Assembly (NCBI RefSeq): GCF_900112775.1
Contig: NZ_FOYZ01000007.1
Span: 49,445-113,444, forward strand
Length of the DNA stretch: 64,000 bases
Reading direction: 5' to 3'
Source: Anaeromicropila populeti
GTDB lineage: Bacteria; Bacillota; Clostridia; Lachnospirales; Lachnospiraceae
Positions 17,513 through 26,335 of this stretch are shown here, piece by piece. A model generated the notes under the pieces. The model was not told the DNA's origin and searched no databases. It saw nothing but the letters and a program-made list of their open reading frames with translations. Each line of letters begins with the position of its first letter. Position 1 is the stretch's first letter. The translations under genes were made by a program, and so were the position numbers.

Positions 17513-20473
17513 TCAGTTCCAGTTCGGCGGTAGCCCTTTGATTTTCCCTTTTTTATCCAAACAACTTCTACATTTTTTTGATAGATCCGATACTGTACGA
17601 ACCTTTGTACAAGCCAAACATTTTTTTACTTGTTTTTCAAAATCACCATAGTAACTATTTTGGAACCTTTGTAACGCTTTTACTTCTAGCTCTCCAACAA
17701 TAAGACTGTCATTTTCTCCACCCTTTATCTTTAAAATGTCTTTAAAATCAGTTTTATATGGACCCGTCACTCTTGAATCTCCATATTTTGAAGTATTTGC
17801 TTGAACAACTAAAGTATGTAAATCTCTAGCAGCTGATTCCACTATACTAGAAAAATAGTTTGTATCCCTATTTAATTGTGGCACACACAGAAAATCCACT
17901 TCACCCTTCATTATCAATCTGGAAGCAATATCTGTAAATTCAAAACATAAAATTGTACTAAATTTTTCCTTTCCGTTATTTACCATATAATATGTAGGTT
18001 TGGAAGGATTTTTACTAACATATCCTAGCGCGGCTAATTCCATTCTTTCTTCTGGCGCATAATAATTTTTTTCTCTAATTAATGGAATCATATTTTTAAA
18101 GTATGTCTTTCCACATGTACTTGCAATAACACAAACGGTATTAAAAACTCTATCATTACAAGCAATATATTGAAGTCCTGTAACAACTGTGATTCCATAT
18201 TGTTTTGAAAAATTACCAATATCGCTGAGCCATAATGCTGGCATATAAAATTCTGGAAATACTAAATATTTTACCTTTTCTTCTTTTGCAGCATTTAAAA
18301 TTTTGTATAAACTCTGTTTCTTATTAACAGTTATCCCCTTTGCCGGATGTAATAATATATCAATAACTTCATCCTCATTAATTTTTGTATTTACCAAGCC
18401 CACCTTGGTATTTTTCTTATCACATTGTTCAGTTATAACCACATCTTTTCTAGCTATATTTAATTCTTCAAAAATTTTCTCTTCGTCATAAATTATAGGA
18501 TTTGGTATTTTTTCACTCAAACAATTCATTCTTACATAACGGTTAAATATTGAATCATTATCATCTCGCACAAACTTATTGTTACTTCCGATTGTAAAGT
18601 AAAAAACGCAAAAATATAGCTCATGTAAATGAATAAATCTTGGTGACCAGCATATTTTTTCATCATCTAACTTAAATATTTTTTTTCTAATTGTTACATC
18701 TGATAAGATAGCATTTAAGTTCATATTGATTAATGGAATTTCATTAATACTATCATCCATAGAATAATTTATTAGTGGAAATGAGACCATATTATGACTG
18801 AGCATATTTGCCTGTCTTATCTTACGACCTAATATTTTATGCTTTTTCAACTTTCCCCTGTCATAATCCAATGCAACAGCCAACCCAATCGAAATATCTA
18901 GTTTAAGCAATAACGAACGTTTCAATTTATTTAATATTGTCTGCTTCTTTTTTGAATATATTTCATCCTCTTCAATATAATCAAACGAAAGAGTTTCTAT
19001 CTCTTTTTTGACATTAAGATAAAACGTGTTTGCCCTATCCTTGTCTTTACATAAAATTAATAATTCAAAAATTGTTCTCCACGTATTTGAAAATTCAACT
19101 GCCTGGCTTCCCGAATAAAAATTAACTATATCTATTAAATAATTCACCATATACTGTTTATCATAAGATGCATTTTTTAAAATTCTCTTTAAACCATTAA
19201 TGAATAATGTTGCATTATAATTATCACTTTCCATAAATTCAAGATTTCTTATTTTCATGGAATCATCAGTAGAATTCATAGTATAAGCTCTGCCATTAAA
19301 TGAATCACTTAAAACATCTATGTCTGGTAATAGATTTGCTTCACTTGAATTTCTTTTGATTTTTTTATAATACACATCAAGAAGAATATTTTCTTTACCT
19401 CTTTCAAAATAAAAACAATTGACCTTTTCACCTTGCAATTTGACTGATGGTTCTACAAAAAATTCATATTCACCCTTTGTATTCTTGGTATTTAATATTC
19501 GCTTCTTGACTAGGATGTTTTCAATTATTTCTTCCGTTGATATATATTCTATTGGACCAGTTCCAACAACTATAAGCATATCATCTACATATCTTCCATA
19601 ATACTTAGGAGAAAGACCTTTTTTTATACTATTGTCAACCCCCTCAAGTGCTATATCCCTCAATATTAATGGACTTATTAAACCAATAGGGAATACAGAC
19701 TTTCCCACTGATTTCTTAATTCCTTTTTTGTACTTAACAACTAATTCTGTATATTTAGTATATATATCACTTATTATTGATGTAATAAATTCGATTTTGG
19801 TGTATCGTTCATCATTATTAAATAATTTAGCAAAATCTCTAAAATCAAAGTCTATATAATAATAAAAGCTTTTCAAATCTAAGCTAATCATAACCGTATT
19901 TTCATTTTTACATGTTTCCATGGCTGAATCTATTGCTTTATTTCTCCACTTTGTATAACATTGAAAGTAAGGTTCGAAACAACGATTAGATTTAAAATCT
20001 ATTCCTGCAATCAAATCCTCTTCCTTGTTAAAAACCCCTTTTTTAAATTGACCTGCATGAGAATAGATGAAATCTCCCTGGTGTTCTGTATATATTTTTT
20101 TTACAAATAGAGTCCACATTAAATCTAGAATTAACAATTCCACAGGTAACTCTATTGTAAAATTCACCTTGGAAATTTTTTTATTCTTATCTACATTTCC
20201 ACGTATAAGCCCTGTATCGCTGTTAATACTCTTAAATGTTTTCGGCAAAACACAAAATTTTACCTGCTTTTTCAATTCTTCAAAATACTCGCGGTTGTCC
20301 TCGAATAAGTTCTTCGCTAACATTTCCAATTTATCTTTAAATTTCTCATCTGCTTCAAATTCAACTATATTCATTTTTATATACAACAATGTCTTATCAT
20401 AATAATAATATGATTTGAGTTTTTTGTAAGAGCCTTCCACCATATAACGTACATTTTGCAAATTATCAAACAT
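17513..20473 (-). CDS. Reverse transcriptase-nitrilase fusion, DRT1 (UG1)-type anti-phage protein
   Basis: 986 aa. I chose the ATG at 20473 (GAGGTG 7 nt upstream) over the in-frame TTG at 20497. The N-terminal reverse transcriptase (about 75-380) has the motif A aspartate in ISLDLKSFYYYID (D199) and the catalytic YVDD at 295-298 (YYGRYVDDMLIVV). An uncharacterised middle region (about 390-680) follows. The C-terminal nitrilase-like domain (about 690-950) shows a plausible Glu-Lys-Cys triad: E741 in LVFPEFYMP, K793 in TYFKNMIP and C843 in STILCFEF. Four cysteines near the end (CLACTK, CRSC) suggest a zinc finger. RT-nitrilase fusions of the UG1 class are known as defence-associated reverse transcriptases type 1. 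Both active sites look intact. The gene lies in an island with restriction-system remnants, which supports a phage-defence role. Confidence 0.88.
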   Translation of the reverse strand: MFDNLQNVRYMVEGSYKKLKSYYYYDKTLLYIKMNIVEFEADEKFKDKLEMLAKNLFEDNREYFEELKKQVKFCVLPKTFKSINSDTGLIRGNVDKNKKISKVNFTIELPVELLILDLMWTLFVKKIYTEHQGDFIYSHAGQFKKGVFNKEEDLIAGIDFKSNRCFEPYFQCYTKWRNKAIDSAMETCKNENTVMISLDLKSFYYYIDFDFRDFAKLFNNDERYTKIEFITSIISDIYTKYTELVVKYKKGIKKSVGKSVFPIGLISPLILRDIALEGVDNSIKKGLSPKYYGRYVDDMLIVVGTGPIEYISTEEIIENILVKKRILNTKNTKGEYEFFVEPSVKLQGEKVNCFYFERGKENILLDVYYKKIKRNSSEANLLPDIDVLSDSFNGRAYTMNSTDDSMKIRNLEFMESDNYNATLFINGLKRILKNASYDKQYMVNYLIDIVNFYSGSQAVEFSNTWRTIFELLILCKDKDRANTFYLNVKKEIETLSFDYIEEDEIYSKKKQTILNKLKRSLLLKLDISIGLAVALDYDRGKLKKHKILGRKIRQANMLSHNMVSFPLINYSMDDSINEIPLINMNLNAILSDVTIRKKIFKLDDEKICWSPRFIHLHELYFCVFYFTIGSNNKFVRDDNDSIFNRYVRMNCLSEKIPNPIIYDEEKIFEELNIARKDVVITEQCDKKNTKVGLVNTKINEDEVIDILLHPAKGITVNKKQSLYKILNAAKEEKVKYLVFPEFYMPALWLSDIGNFSKQYGITVVTGLQYIACNDRVFNTVCVIASTCGKTYFKNMIPLIREKNYYAPEERMELAALGYVSKNPSKPTYYMVNNGKEKFSTILCFEFTDIASRLIMKGEVDFLCVPQLNRDTNYFSSIVESAARDLHTLVVQANTSKYGDSRVTGPYKTDFKDILKIKGGENDSLIVGELEVKALQRFQNSYYGDFEKQVKKCLACTKVRTVSDLSKKCRSCLDKKGKIKGLPPNWN

Positions 20474-20484
20474 CTGTTTCACCT

Positions 20485-20685
20485 CTACTCCATCCAATCT
20501 AACATCTGTTCATTCAATTGTTTCTTTACTACCTTCCAATTTGAATAAAACTGATCCATATATGCCCTAAACTCATCATTATGATTTTTTACATATAGAT
20601 GAACTAGCTCATGAACGATTACATAATTCAAACATTCTGGTGTCTTTTCTTTTCCACTTCCCCAATACTCATAAGTAACTCCCTT
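20485..20685 (-). pseudogene. C-terminal fragment of a YgjP/M48-type metallopeptidase
   Basis: Directly after the rhuM stop codon, the same reading frame continues open for 66 codons to a TAG at 20485. It encodes CLNYVIVHELVHLYVKNHND, with the HExxH zinc motif, then a tryptophan-containing tail like the YgjP/DUF45 family. It has no start codon or ribosome site and lacks the N-terminal half, so it is a remnant. Such peptidase genes often sit in type I restriction loci. Confidence 0.7.
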
Positions 20686-21705
20686 CTACTCCTTACCTTT
20701 TAAGTACTTTTCCATGTCTTTGTCAAATTCCGATATATACTCTTTATCTTGCCTCACTCGAAAAATCTGATATGCGTCATCTACTTTTTGCAATGCATCT
20801 TTATGCGATATCGCACCCTTCCCTTCTAGTACATTTCTTCGGTTATTTTTTAAGAAGTTGTCCGTTTCATTTAGCCAATCCTGCATACTCATTAATTCTT
20901 CATCTTCTGCCATTAACTCAGCATAGTCTATAAACATAGTCACTAGACGGTTTAATTTTTTTATTTCTTTTTCATTCAAATAATTCTTGGCAACAATCAC
21001 ATCACGCTTTAAAATCTTTCCATCAGGAGCATCTTTCCATGTAGTTAATCCCATAGTTGGATGTTCTGCATCTACTCTTTCACTAATGAGTTCCGCTGCT
21101 GTTTTTCCTGTAATTGCATAATGCAGTTTGTTTTGAACAAAGGCATAGAATTCTTTGGTTAGATTACTATTTTTATCATAGTCATAGCTGCACTGTTCAA
21201 ATATATCTGCAATTTTCTGATAAGCCCGTCGTTCACTTGCACGAATTTCTCTGATTTTTTCCAATAATTCATCAAAGTAATCTTTGCCAAACGGCTTACC
21301 ATTTTTCAGCATTTCATCATTTAAAACAAAACCTTTTTGAATATATTCTTTTAAAGTTTTGGTTGACCACTGGCGAAAACGTGTTGCTTTTTTTGAATTC
21401 ACACGGTACCCAACTGCAATAATCGCATCCAAACTATAAAATTCTAATTCTCTGTTTACATTTCGATTGCCTTCTTTTCGAACTACCGAGAATTTCTCGG
21501 TAGTTGAATTTTTTTCTAATTCTTCCTCTTTATAAATATTTTTCAAGTGTAAGGAAATATTGTCCGTAGAACAATCAAAAAGTTCTGCCATAGATTTCTG
21601 CGTTAACCAAAATGTTTCATCTTTGAAATAAACATCCACATACACATTGCTATTGTCCAAGCTATAGAGTAATATTTCTGCTTTATATTTTTCTATATTT
21701 CCCAT
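20686..21705 (-). CDS. RhuM-family protein
   Basis: 339 aa from the ATG at 21705, with AGGAGGG just upstream. In the same frame 44 codons before this ATG belong to the hsdM remnant. The N-terminus (EILLYSLDNSNVYVDVYF, TFWLTQKSMAELFDCST) is the KilA-N/Bro-like DNA-binding region typical of RhuM, and the rest is the conserved virulence RhuM domain (GYRVNSKKATRFRQW). The biochemical role of RhuM is not established; homologues are common inside type I restriction operons. Here it stands between the hsdM and peptidase fragments, in the position expected for such an operon. Confidence 0.85.
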   Translation of the reverse strand: MGNIEKYKAEILLYSLDNSNVYVDVYFKDETFWLTQKSMAELFDCSTDNISLHLKNIYKEEELEKNSTTEKFSVVRKEGNRNVNRELEFYSLDAIIAVGYRVNSKKATRFRQWSTKTLKEYIQKGFVLNDEMLKNGKPFGKDYFDELLEKIREIRASERRAYQKIADIFEQCSYDYDKNSNLTKEFYAFVQNKLHYAITGKTAAELISERVDAEHPTMGLTTWKDAPDGKILKRDVIVAKNYLNEKEIKKLNRLVTMFIDYAELMAEDEELMSMQDWLNETDNFLKNNRRNVLEGKGAISHKDALQKVDDAYQIFRVRQDKEYISEFDKDMEKYLKGKE

Positions 21706-21945
21706 ACGCCCTCCTATAATAATCGAATCCTTCCCGTTAATAATTCCTGCATTGTTCTTTTCAAAATTCAGCTCAGGTTTTTCAAAAATTGCAACTAACC
21801 CTGTTAGTTTATCAACTGCTTCTTTCTCTGTTCCCAAAACATCACTATTGAAATCAGCAACATCAATTACACCTTTTAGTTCACTAGCTTCAGCAAGCGT
21901 ACTGATTACAATGTTTATTTTCTCTCCAATATTTGGATTTCCTTA
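21706..21945 (-). pseudogene. hsdM fragment (type I restriction methyltransferase, N-terminal part only)
   Basis: An open stretch immediately upstream of rhuM, in the same frame, encodes NPNIGEKINIVISTLAEAS, then LGTEKEAVDKLTGLVAIFEK and PELNFEKNNA. This matches the region just before the catalytic domain of type I HsdM proteins. The expected DPPY/NPPF methyltransferase core is missing, and a stop codon precedes the fragment. The restriction locus has therefore been cut down. Confidence 0.65.
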
Positions 21946-22065
21946 CTACAATTATTATATCTCTAAACTGTCATATTGGCAATCAACTTTCGACATTCTA
22001 CATATGATTTGTGGGAACTAGTGCTAAAGACAAGGTGGTGAAGCTGTTTCTTGCGTTGTAAATAA

Positions 22066-22191
22066 AGCCAGATTGCCCAGTTCATCGGCTATACTAGTGC
22101 CAGCCGGTTTTCAGAATTATTCCGCAAAAATACTGGACAGCTTCCAATGGAATATCGGAAGCTGTCCAGCAGTTCTGGGAATTGTTTTTGA
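22066..22191 (+). pseudogene. Fragment of an araC 3' end
   Basis: The plus-strand frame reads SQIAQFIGYTSASRFSELF and continues to the same TGA as the intact araC. The first 30 bp differ from the araC at 16477 at several sites (TTCATC versus ATTATT), while the last 97 bp are identical. An in-frame stop precedes the fragment. Confidence 0.75.
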
Positions 22192-22192
22192 G
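22096..22192 (+). repeat. Right 97-bp direct repeat (copy of araC 3' end)
   Basis: Identical to 17362-17458, same orientation, including the 13-bp inverted repeat. Sequence diverges on both sides. Confidence 0.92.
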
Positions 22193-22225
22193 TTCATAAT
22201 TTATCCAGTTCTAATGCAGTTCGCA

Positions 22226-23119
22226 TTAATCATGAAGCATCTGTAAATACAGATCCAAACGCTCATTGATATATCCTGTAAACATCTTTTCCATAACCGA
22301 AAGAGTATGCTTGGTATGGTATTCATCAAAAGCGTTATAATATGCTATTCGGTCGGTGAATTTTATATCAATAGGAGGAAAACCTGCCTTCATCAGTTCA
22401 AGATTGACAAGCAGACGTCCCGTTCTTCCGTTTCCGTCAATAAAAGGATGTATACCCTCAAATTCAATATGAAAACGAGCAAGCTTGGTTACAATATGCT
22501 CCTTGCTGTCTGCATAATCAATCAGCAGCTGTTCCATTTTCGGTGCAATTAGATAAGGCTGTACAGGTTCGTGCTTTGCCCCCATGATGAGAACTGGCAC
22601 ACGACGATATACACCTCTATCATCTTTCTTATCTGCAAGTACAAGAAAGTGAATCTGTTTTATAATACTTTCGCTTATTGGTACATTTTCCTTAACAAGC
22701 TCGCTCACAAATTCAAAGGCTTCCTTATGACCGACAGCTTCCATATGGTCTTTAAGTGGCTTTTTGTCAATCGTTAGTCCTCTGAGAACTATAGCTGTTT
22801 CCCGAAGTGTAAGGGTATTTCCCTCAATAGCATTTGAGTTGTAGATGTATTCAACAACAAACTGTTCTGTAAACCTTTCCACTTCGCCCTCAGTCAAAGG
22901 ACGTCTGCTGTCAAGTTCTTTTTTCTTCCTATCTAACATATCAAGTTGGCTTTCAGCTGACTTATATCTTCCATCTGGAGGTTTTACAGCATCAATAGGG
23001 ATTTTCCACCCTCGCCCCTCTTGATATGCTCCTTGTATTTTCCCCTCAGAACACAATGTTCTTATTCTTCTATCCGAAATGCCCCATTTTTCAGAAGCTT
23101 GTTTGACAGTCATAAACAT
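22226..23119 (-). CDS. Fic-domain AMP-transferase-type protein with N-terminal HTH
   Basis: 297 aa, ATG at 23119 behind GGAGGG with 6 nt spacing. Residues about 1-50 resemble an excisionase/MerR-like DNA-binding domain (VKQASEKWGISDRRIRTLC). The Fic domain has the full motif HPFIDGNGRTGR with its catalytic His, and upstream SNAIEGN matches the inhibitory (S/T)xxxE(G/N) helix of class II Fic proteins. Such proteins transfer AMP to a target and are self-inhibited. The target is unknown. The gene has its own promoter just after the siderophore operon and lies outside the 97-bp repeats. Confidence 0.9.
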   Translation of the reverse strand: MFMTVKQASEKWGISDRRIRTLCSEGKIQGAYQEGRGWKIPIDAVKPPDGRYKSAESQLDMLDRKKKELDSRRPLTEGEVERFTEQFVVEYIYNSNAIEGNTLTLRETAIVLRGLTIDKKPLKDHMEAVGHKEAFEFVSELVKENVPISESIIKQIHFLVLADKKDDRGVYRRVPVLIMGAKHEPVQPYLIAPKMEQLLIDYADSKEHIVTKLARFHIEFEGIHPFIDGNGRTGRLLVNLELMKAGFPPIDIKFTDRIAYYNAFDEYHTKHTLSVMEKMFTGYINERLDLYLQMLHD

Positions 23120-23140
23120 AATGATCCCTCCAATATCAGT

Positions 23141-23169
23141 ATTATACCACTTTATCGGAATAATAACAA
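23141..23169 (-). promoter_or_regulatory. Sigma-A promoter of the fic gene with possible operator
   Basis: TTGTTA (23164-23169), 17 bp, TATAAT (23141-23146), read on the minus strand. The -35 lies directly after the stop codon of the reductase gene. Two TTCCGA-containing direct repeats (TTCCGAAATAA and TTCCGATAAAG) surround the -35 and could bind the Fic protein's own HTH. Confidence 0.75.
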
Positions 23170-24264
23170 TTATTTCGGAACAATATCATTATCATACTCC
23201 TTTAACCTTCTAGGCATGACGTACTTTTCCGTTACCGAACGAGCCGATCCAATTAATTCACCAATGTCTCCCCATACCTGGCACGCCGTAAGCTGATGCT
23301 GGGCCAAGGCACTATCCTTTTGATTCTCGACAATTTTCACTCCAAAATCATGTAAAGAATGTTCAATACCTTCTGCCCAAACAGTTTGAAACACATCACG
23401 GTAGGTCAGTTCCTTCACAGGCATAACCGATTCTGCCACTGGAATGTCCAAAATACGACCCTCCCCGTACAAATCCAGTGTTCCATCTGCACTATGAGGA
23501 ACATGCATACGAAGATTCCAGATTACAGAACCATGGGAATCTGTCATCATAAGACTTCCTGCATCTGTTCCCAATATAATGCGGTGCAGAAAATGTGTGT
23601 TGTTATCAGGCTCTTCTGTATTAATTTGATTTAATACCCGCAGGCTGGTGGAAATCCCTTTTATTTTTCCTGTCAAGGAGCAAAACATATCCTCCTCCGA
23701 ATAAATGCTTGCTTTTTGAAAAGACCATGGACGGAATCCACCTACTGCCAAGCCTAGTATATCAATTAACGGAAACAGTACATGCACACTACATGCCGCA
23801 TCAATATAGAGAGGCTTGCTTTTCGCCAGAATTTTGCGGGCCGCCAAAATAAAATTGCGACCTGTCTCAATATCTTTATAAAAAGTATTAATTTTATAGT
23901 GACACCCAGACTCTCTGGCAATTTTCAGACAATTTACTAAATCATTATAATGTACAGGATGCTCTTGTATCACATGAATTCCTTTTGCTAAAAGTTGAGA
24001 GGCAATTTTTGTACCTTGTCCTCCTACAACTGTAGAACGAATAACCACACAAGCAATATCCACTTCTTCTTTTGTTATTTGGCTGATGTCTGTAAACAGA
24101 GGAACGTTATATTGTTTTGCACAATTGACTGCCTGTTGACTGCCTCTGGAAAAAATTCCAACTAATTTATATTTGCCCTTTAGCCTTTCCAGTCCTTTTA
24201 AATATACCCTGCCAAACTGAGTTCCACATACAATGACTCTTAATGGTTTTTCGTTTCTTATCAT
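23170..24264 (-). CDS. Thiazolinyl imide reductase (YbtU/Irp3/PchG family)
   Basis: 364 aa NAD(P)H-dependent enzyme predicted to reduce one thiazoline ring to thiazolidine on the NRPS. The N-terminal Rossmann start is RVIVCGTQFGRVYLKGL. Family motifs follow: IACVVIRSTVVGGQGT, HVIQEHPVHYNDLVNCL and KINTFYKDIETGRNF. They match YbtU-type reductases closely by eye. Last gene of the biosynthetic operon; its ATG overlaps the preceding stop by 4 nt (ATGA). Confidence 0.88.
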   Translation of the reverse strand: MIRNEKPLRVIVCGTQFGRVYLKGLERLKGKYKLVGIFSRGSQQAVNCAKQYNVPLFTDISQITKEEVDIACVVIRSTVVGGQGTKIASQLLAKGIHVIQEHPVHYNDLVNCLKIARESGCHYKINTFYKDIETGRNFILAARKILAKSKPLYIDAACSVHVLFPLIDILGLAVGGFRPWSFQKASIYSEEDMFCSLTGKIKGISTSLRVLNQINTEEPDNNTHFLHRIILGTDAGSLMMTDSHGSVIWNLRMHVPHSADGTLDLYGEGRILDIPVAESVMPVKELTYRDVFQTVWAEGIEHSLHDFGVKIVENQKDSALAQHQLTACQVWGDIGELIGSARSVTEKYVMPRRLKEYDNDIVPK

Positions 24265-25385
24265 AATACCCCTTCCTCTGCTGCTTCCTCCATACTTTCT
24301 GCATCAAATGGTATGTCCATCAGCTCCAAACTGGTTATTACCTTTTCCTCTTGTAATCTTTTCACCACTTCAACTGGATTTAACATTTCAAATGCCCAGA
24401 GCGTTCCATTTTCCAGAGCATTTTTAACAAGAGCCTCTGCTGCACAAACTGCAACCATAGCACTAATTCCTATACTATCCTTGCTTCGGACTACAACCCG
24501 CTTTCCAATCTGCCTTCCATTTACTGTTCCATACATTTCAATCATGATGGAGTACCATGTTGCTTTTCCCTTTATCGCTTTTTCGGCTGCCTCATTTATT
24601 TCTTGAACACTTTTTTCCAGATTGTACTCTGAATAATCCACCATTTGACTGGCACACGCCTTCAAAATCAGCTCATTGATCCATTTATCTGTCATTACAT
24701 TGAACCACTGGGCTTCTTTCAACCCTAATCTATGAGCCACCCGAGTAATTTCCTGTGTAAAATACCTTTGTTTGTAAACCGTTTCAGGAAAACCTGGTAT
24801 AAACTCTTTTTCGTTTCTATCCATCTTTTCCCGTACAATTTGTCCCTGATTCCAGTAAGCATCTGGAATTCCAAAGCCTCCAATTGAGCTGAGAATGATA
24901 TCCGCACATCCATTTTTACTTCCTGCCTCTCTTCCCCCCGAGTATGCCCTCATACTCTCCACCGCATCAAACCCTTGTTTGGACAGCCAAATAGGAAGCA
25001 GGCCGGAAAGTCCTGGAAGACTTCCCGCTGAAATAATAAATTTTCCCTTATCATCTATTTCCATCTGCTTGAGCTGTGCTTCTAGAAAGTCTGCACCAAA
25101 GGCATCTACATAACCAGCTCCTGCCTTCTGGGCTACTGCTGCCACAAGACCTCCTATCATATAGGTGGGACCTGCACAATTTACAATTACAGTACATCCC
25201 TTGCAAAATGCTTTCAACGACTCTTTGTCATACAAATCAACCTGCACATAGGAAATATGTTTGCCAACTGCATCCAGCTTTCTTCTTTGCCCTCCCCGAA
25301 CAAAATAGGATTTACTTAGCTTTTCACAAACAAGTCTTCCTACAGCACCACCACAGCCTACTACGCCTACTACTGGACTGCTCAT
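24261..25385 (-). CDS. Saccharopine-dehydrogenase-like NAD(P) oxidoreductase of the siderophore operon
   Basis: 374 aa. The N-terminal Rossmann domain (VVGVVGCGGAVGRLVCEKLS) is followed by VIVNCAGPTYMIGG and a saccharopine-dehydrogenase-like C-terminal region. The reaction is not known. Its place between the TE and the thiazoline reductase, with 4-nt overlaps (ATGA) on both sides, indicates a step in siderophore tailoring, perhaps a second ring reduction or handling of the released product. Confidence 0.75.
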   Translation of the reverse strand: MSSPVVGVVGCGGAVGRLVCEKLSKSYFVRGGQRRKLDAVGKHISYVQVDLYDKESLKAFCKGCTVIVNCAGPTYMIGGLVAAVAQKAGAGYVDAFGADFLEAQLKQMEIDDKGKFIISAGSLPGLSGLLPIWLSKQGFDAVESMRAYSGGREAGSKNGCADIILSSIGGFGIPDAYWNQGQIVREKMDRNEKEFIPGFPETVYKQRYFTQEITRVAHRLGLKEAQWFNVMTDKWINELILKACASQMVDYSEYNLEKSVQEINEAAEKAIKGKATWYSIMIEMYGTVNGRQIGKRVVVRSKDSIGISAMVAVCAAEALVKNALENGTLWAFEMLNPVEVVKRLQEEKVITSLELMDIPFDAESMEEAAEEGVL

Positions 25386-26335
25386 AACTTACTTCCTCCC
25401 ATAATAGCATCTGCCAGGGAACTTACATATGGCGGAATCACACAGGTTCCATGATTTCCTTCCACTGTCCTAACAACAAAGTTACTTGTTGTCATACTTC
25501 GTATGTATGCTTCTGTTGTTATTTTCATAGGTGGCAAAAAAGAAGTTGTTTTATCTGCACAGCTTAATACCAATGCGTCGCCATTGTAAACACAAGGCTG
25601 ATATTCCCATACTGCTCTTGCTGTATGCTTGAAAATCCGAAACATTAGTTCCATCTGCTGTAATTCCTCCTCCGAAATTTTTCCTGTAGAAGTGGCAGCT
25701 GTCAACATTAATCCTTTTAACCGTTCTTCGTGTGATTTTTCTGCCAGTTTTCTGTAACAGGCAGAAACCTCCTCAAATGGTTCTCTCAAAGCACATAATG
25801 CTTCTGTTGTAATAAAGCCATGATTTTTCTCTGATAAATCCACTAATGCTTCTCGTAATAATTCCTCTCCAACGGTATGACCAGCTTGGTATGCATCTGA
25901 CCCTAGAAAAAGCCCAAGGGAACGTTCCATTAACAAATCACTGTCTAGCATTGTTTCATTTGGAAGTGTATCAATTGTAATGACTTGTTTGACCATTTTA
26001 CCTGCATCCTTTAGTCTTCTGGCACACTCCATAGCTGCCAGACCACCAAAACAATATCCAATTAACTCATAAGATGTGGCTTCCTTCTCAAGCAACACTT
26101 TTGCATACTTTTGTCCTAGATTTGCAATCAGCTGCTCTGCTGGTTCCTCCAGAAATGCAGGGTAATCTGTTATTTGAAAGCCTGCTATTGCTTCCTCTCT
26201 GCCAAAACGATTTTCCAAAATCGAAAGTAGTGGCTGAAACTGAGTCAATGTACCGATTCCTCCTGGAAAAAGCACCTGCATTTTTTCAGATGAATTTTTT
26301 CCCTCTGCTAAAACTACAAAGGACTCCTTCTTCAT
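25382..26335 (-). CDS. Stand-alone thioesterase with Cys nucleophile, paralogue of the NRPS TE domain
   Basis: 317 aa alpha/beta hydrolase. The nucleophile elbow is IGYCFGGL, with Cys in place of the usual Ser, and the catalytic His lies in EGNHGTCVIPP. The protein is close along its length to the C-terminal TE of the NRPS just upstream; shared blocks include VLFPGGIGTLTQF, SYELIGYCFGGL and VKQVITIDTLPNETMLDS. It therefore arose by tandem duplication of that domain. It starts inside the NRPS stop (ATGA overlap). A proofreading or product-release role is possible. Confidence 0.85.
   Translation of the reverse strand: MKKESFVVLAEGKNSSEKMQVLFPGGIGTLTQFQPLLSILENRFGREEAIAGFQITDYPAFLEEPAEQLIANLGQKYAKVLLEKEATSYELIGYCFGGLAAMECARRLKDAGKMVKQVITIDTLPNETMLDSDLLMERSLGLFLGSDAYQAGHTVGEELLREALVDLSEKNHGFITTEALCALREPFEEVSACYRKLAEKSHEERLKGLMLTAATSTGKISEEELQQMELMFRIFKHTARAVWEYQPCVYNGDALVLSCADKTTSFLPPMKITTEAYIRSMTTSNFVVRTVEGNHGTCVIPPYVSSLADAIMGGSKL

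Larger units (their letters stand above)
17362..22192. mobile_element. Defence island bounded by 97-bp direct repeats
   Basis: The segment begins and ends with the same 97 bp taken from the 3' end of araC. It encloses the RT-nitrilase gene, a peptidase fragment, rhuM and an hsdM fragment, all on the minus strand. The genes inside are visibly more AT-rich and unrelated to siderophore functions. No integrase or transposase is present, so this is either a non-autonomous or decayed integrative element, or an insertion by homologous recombination. The junctions are read directly; the mechanism is inference. Confidence 0.7.
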
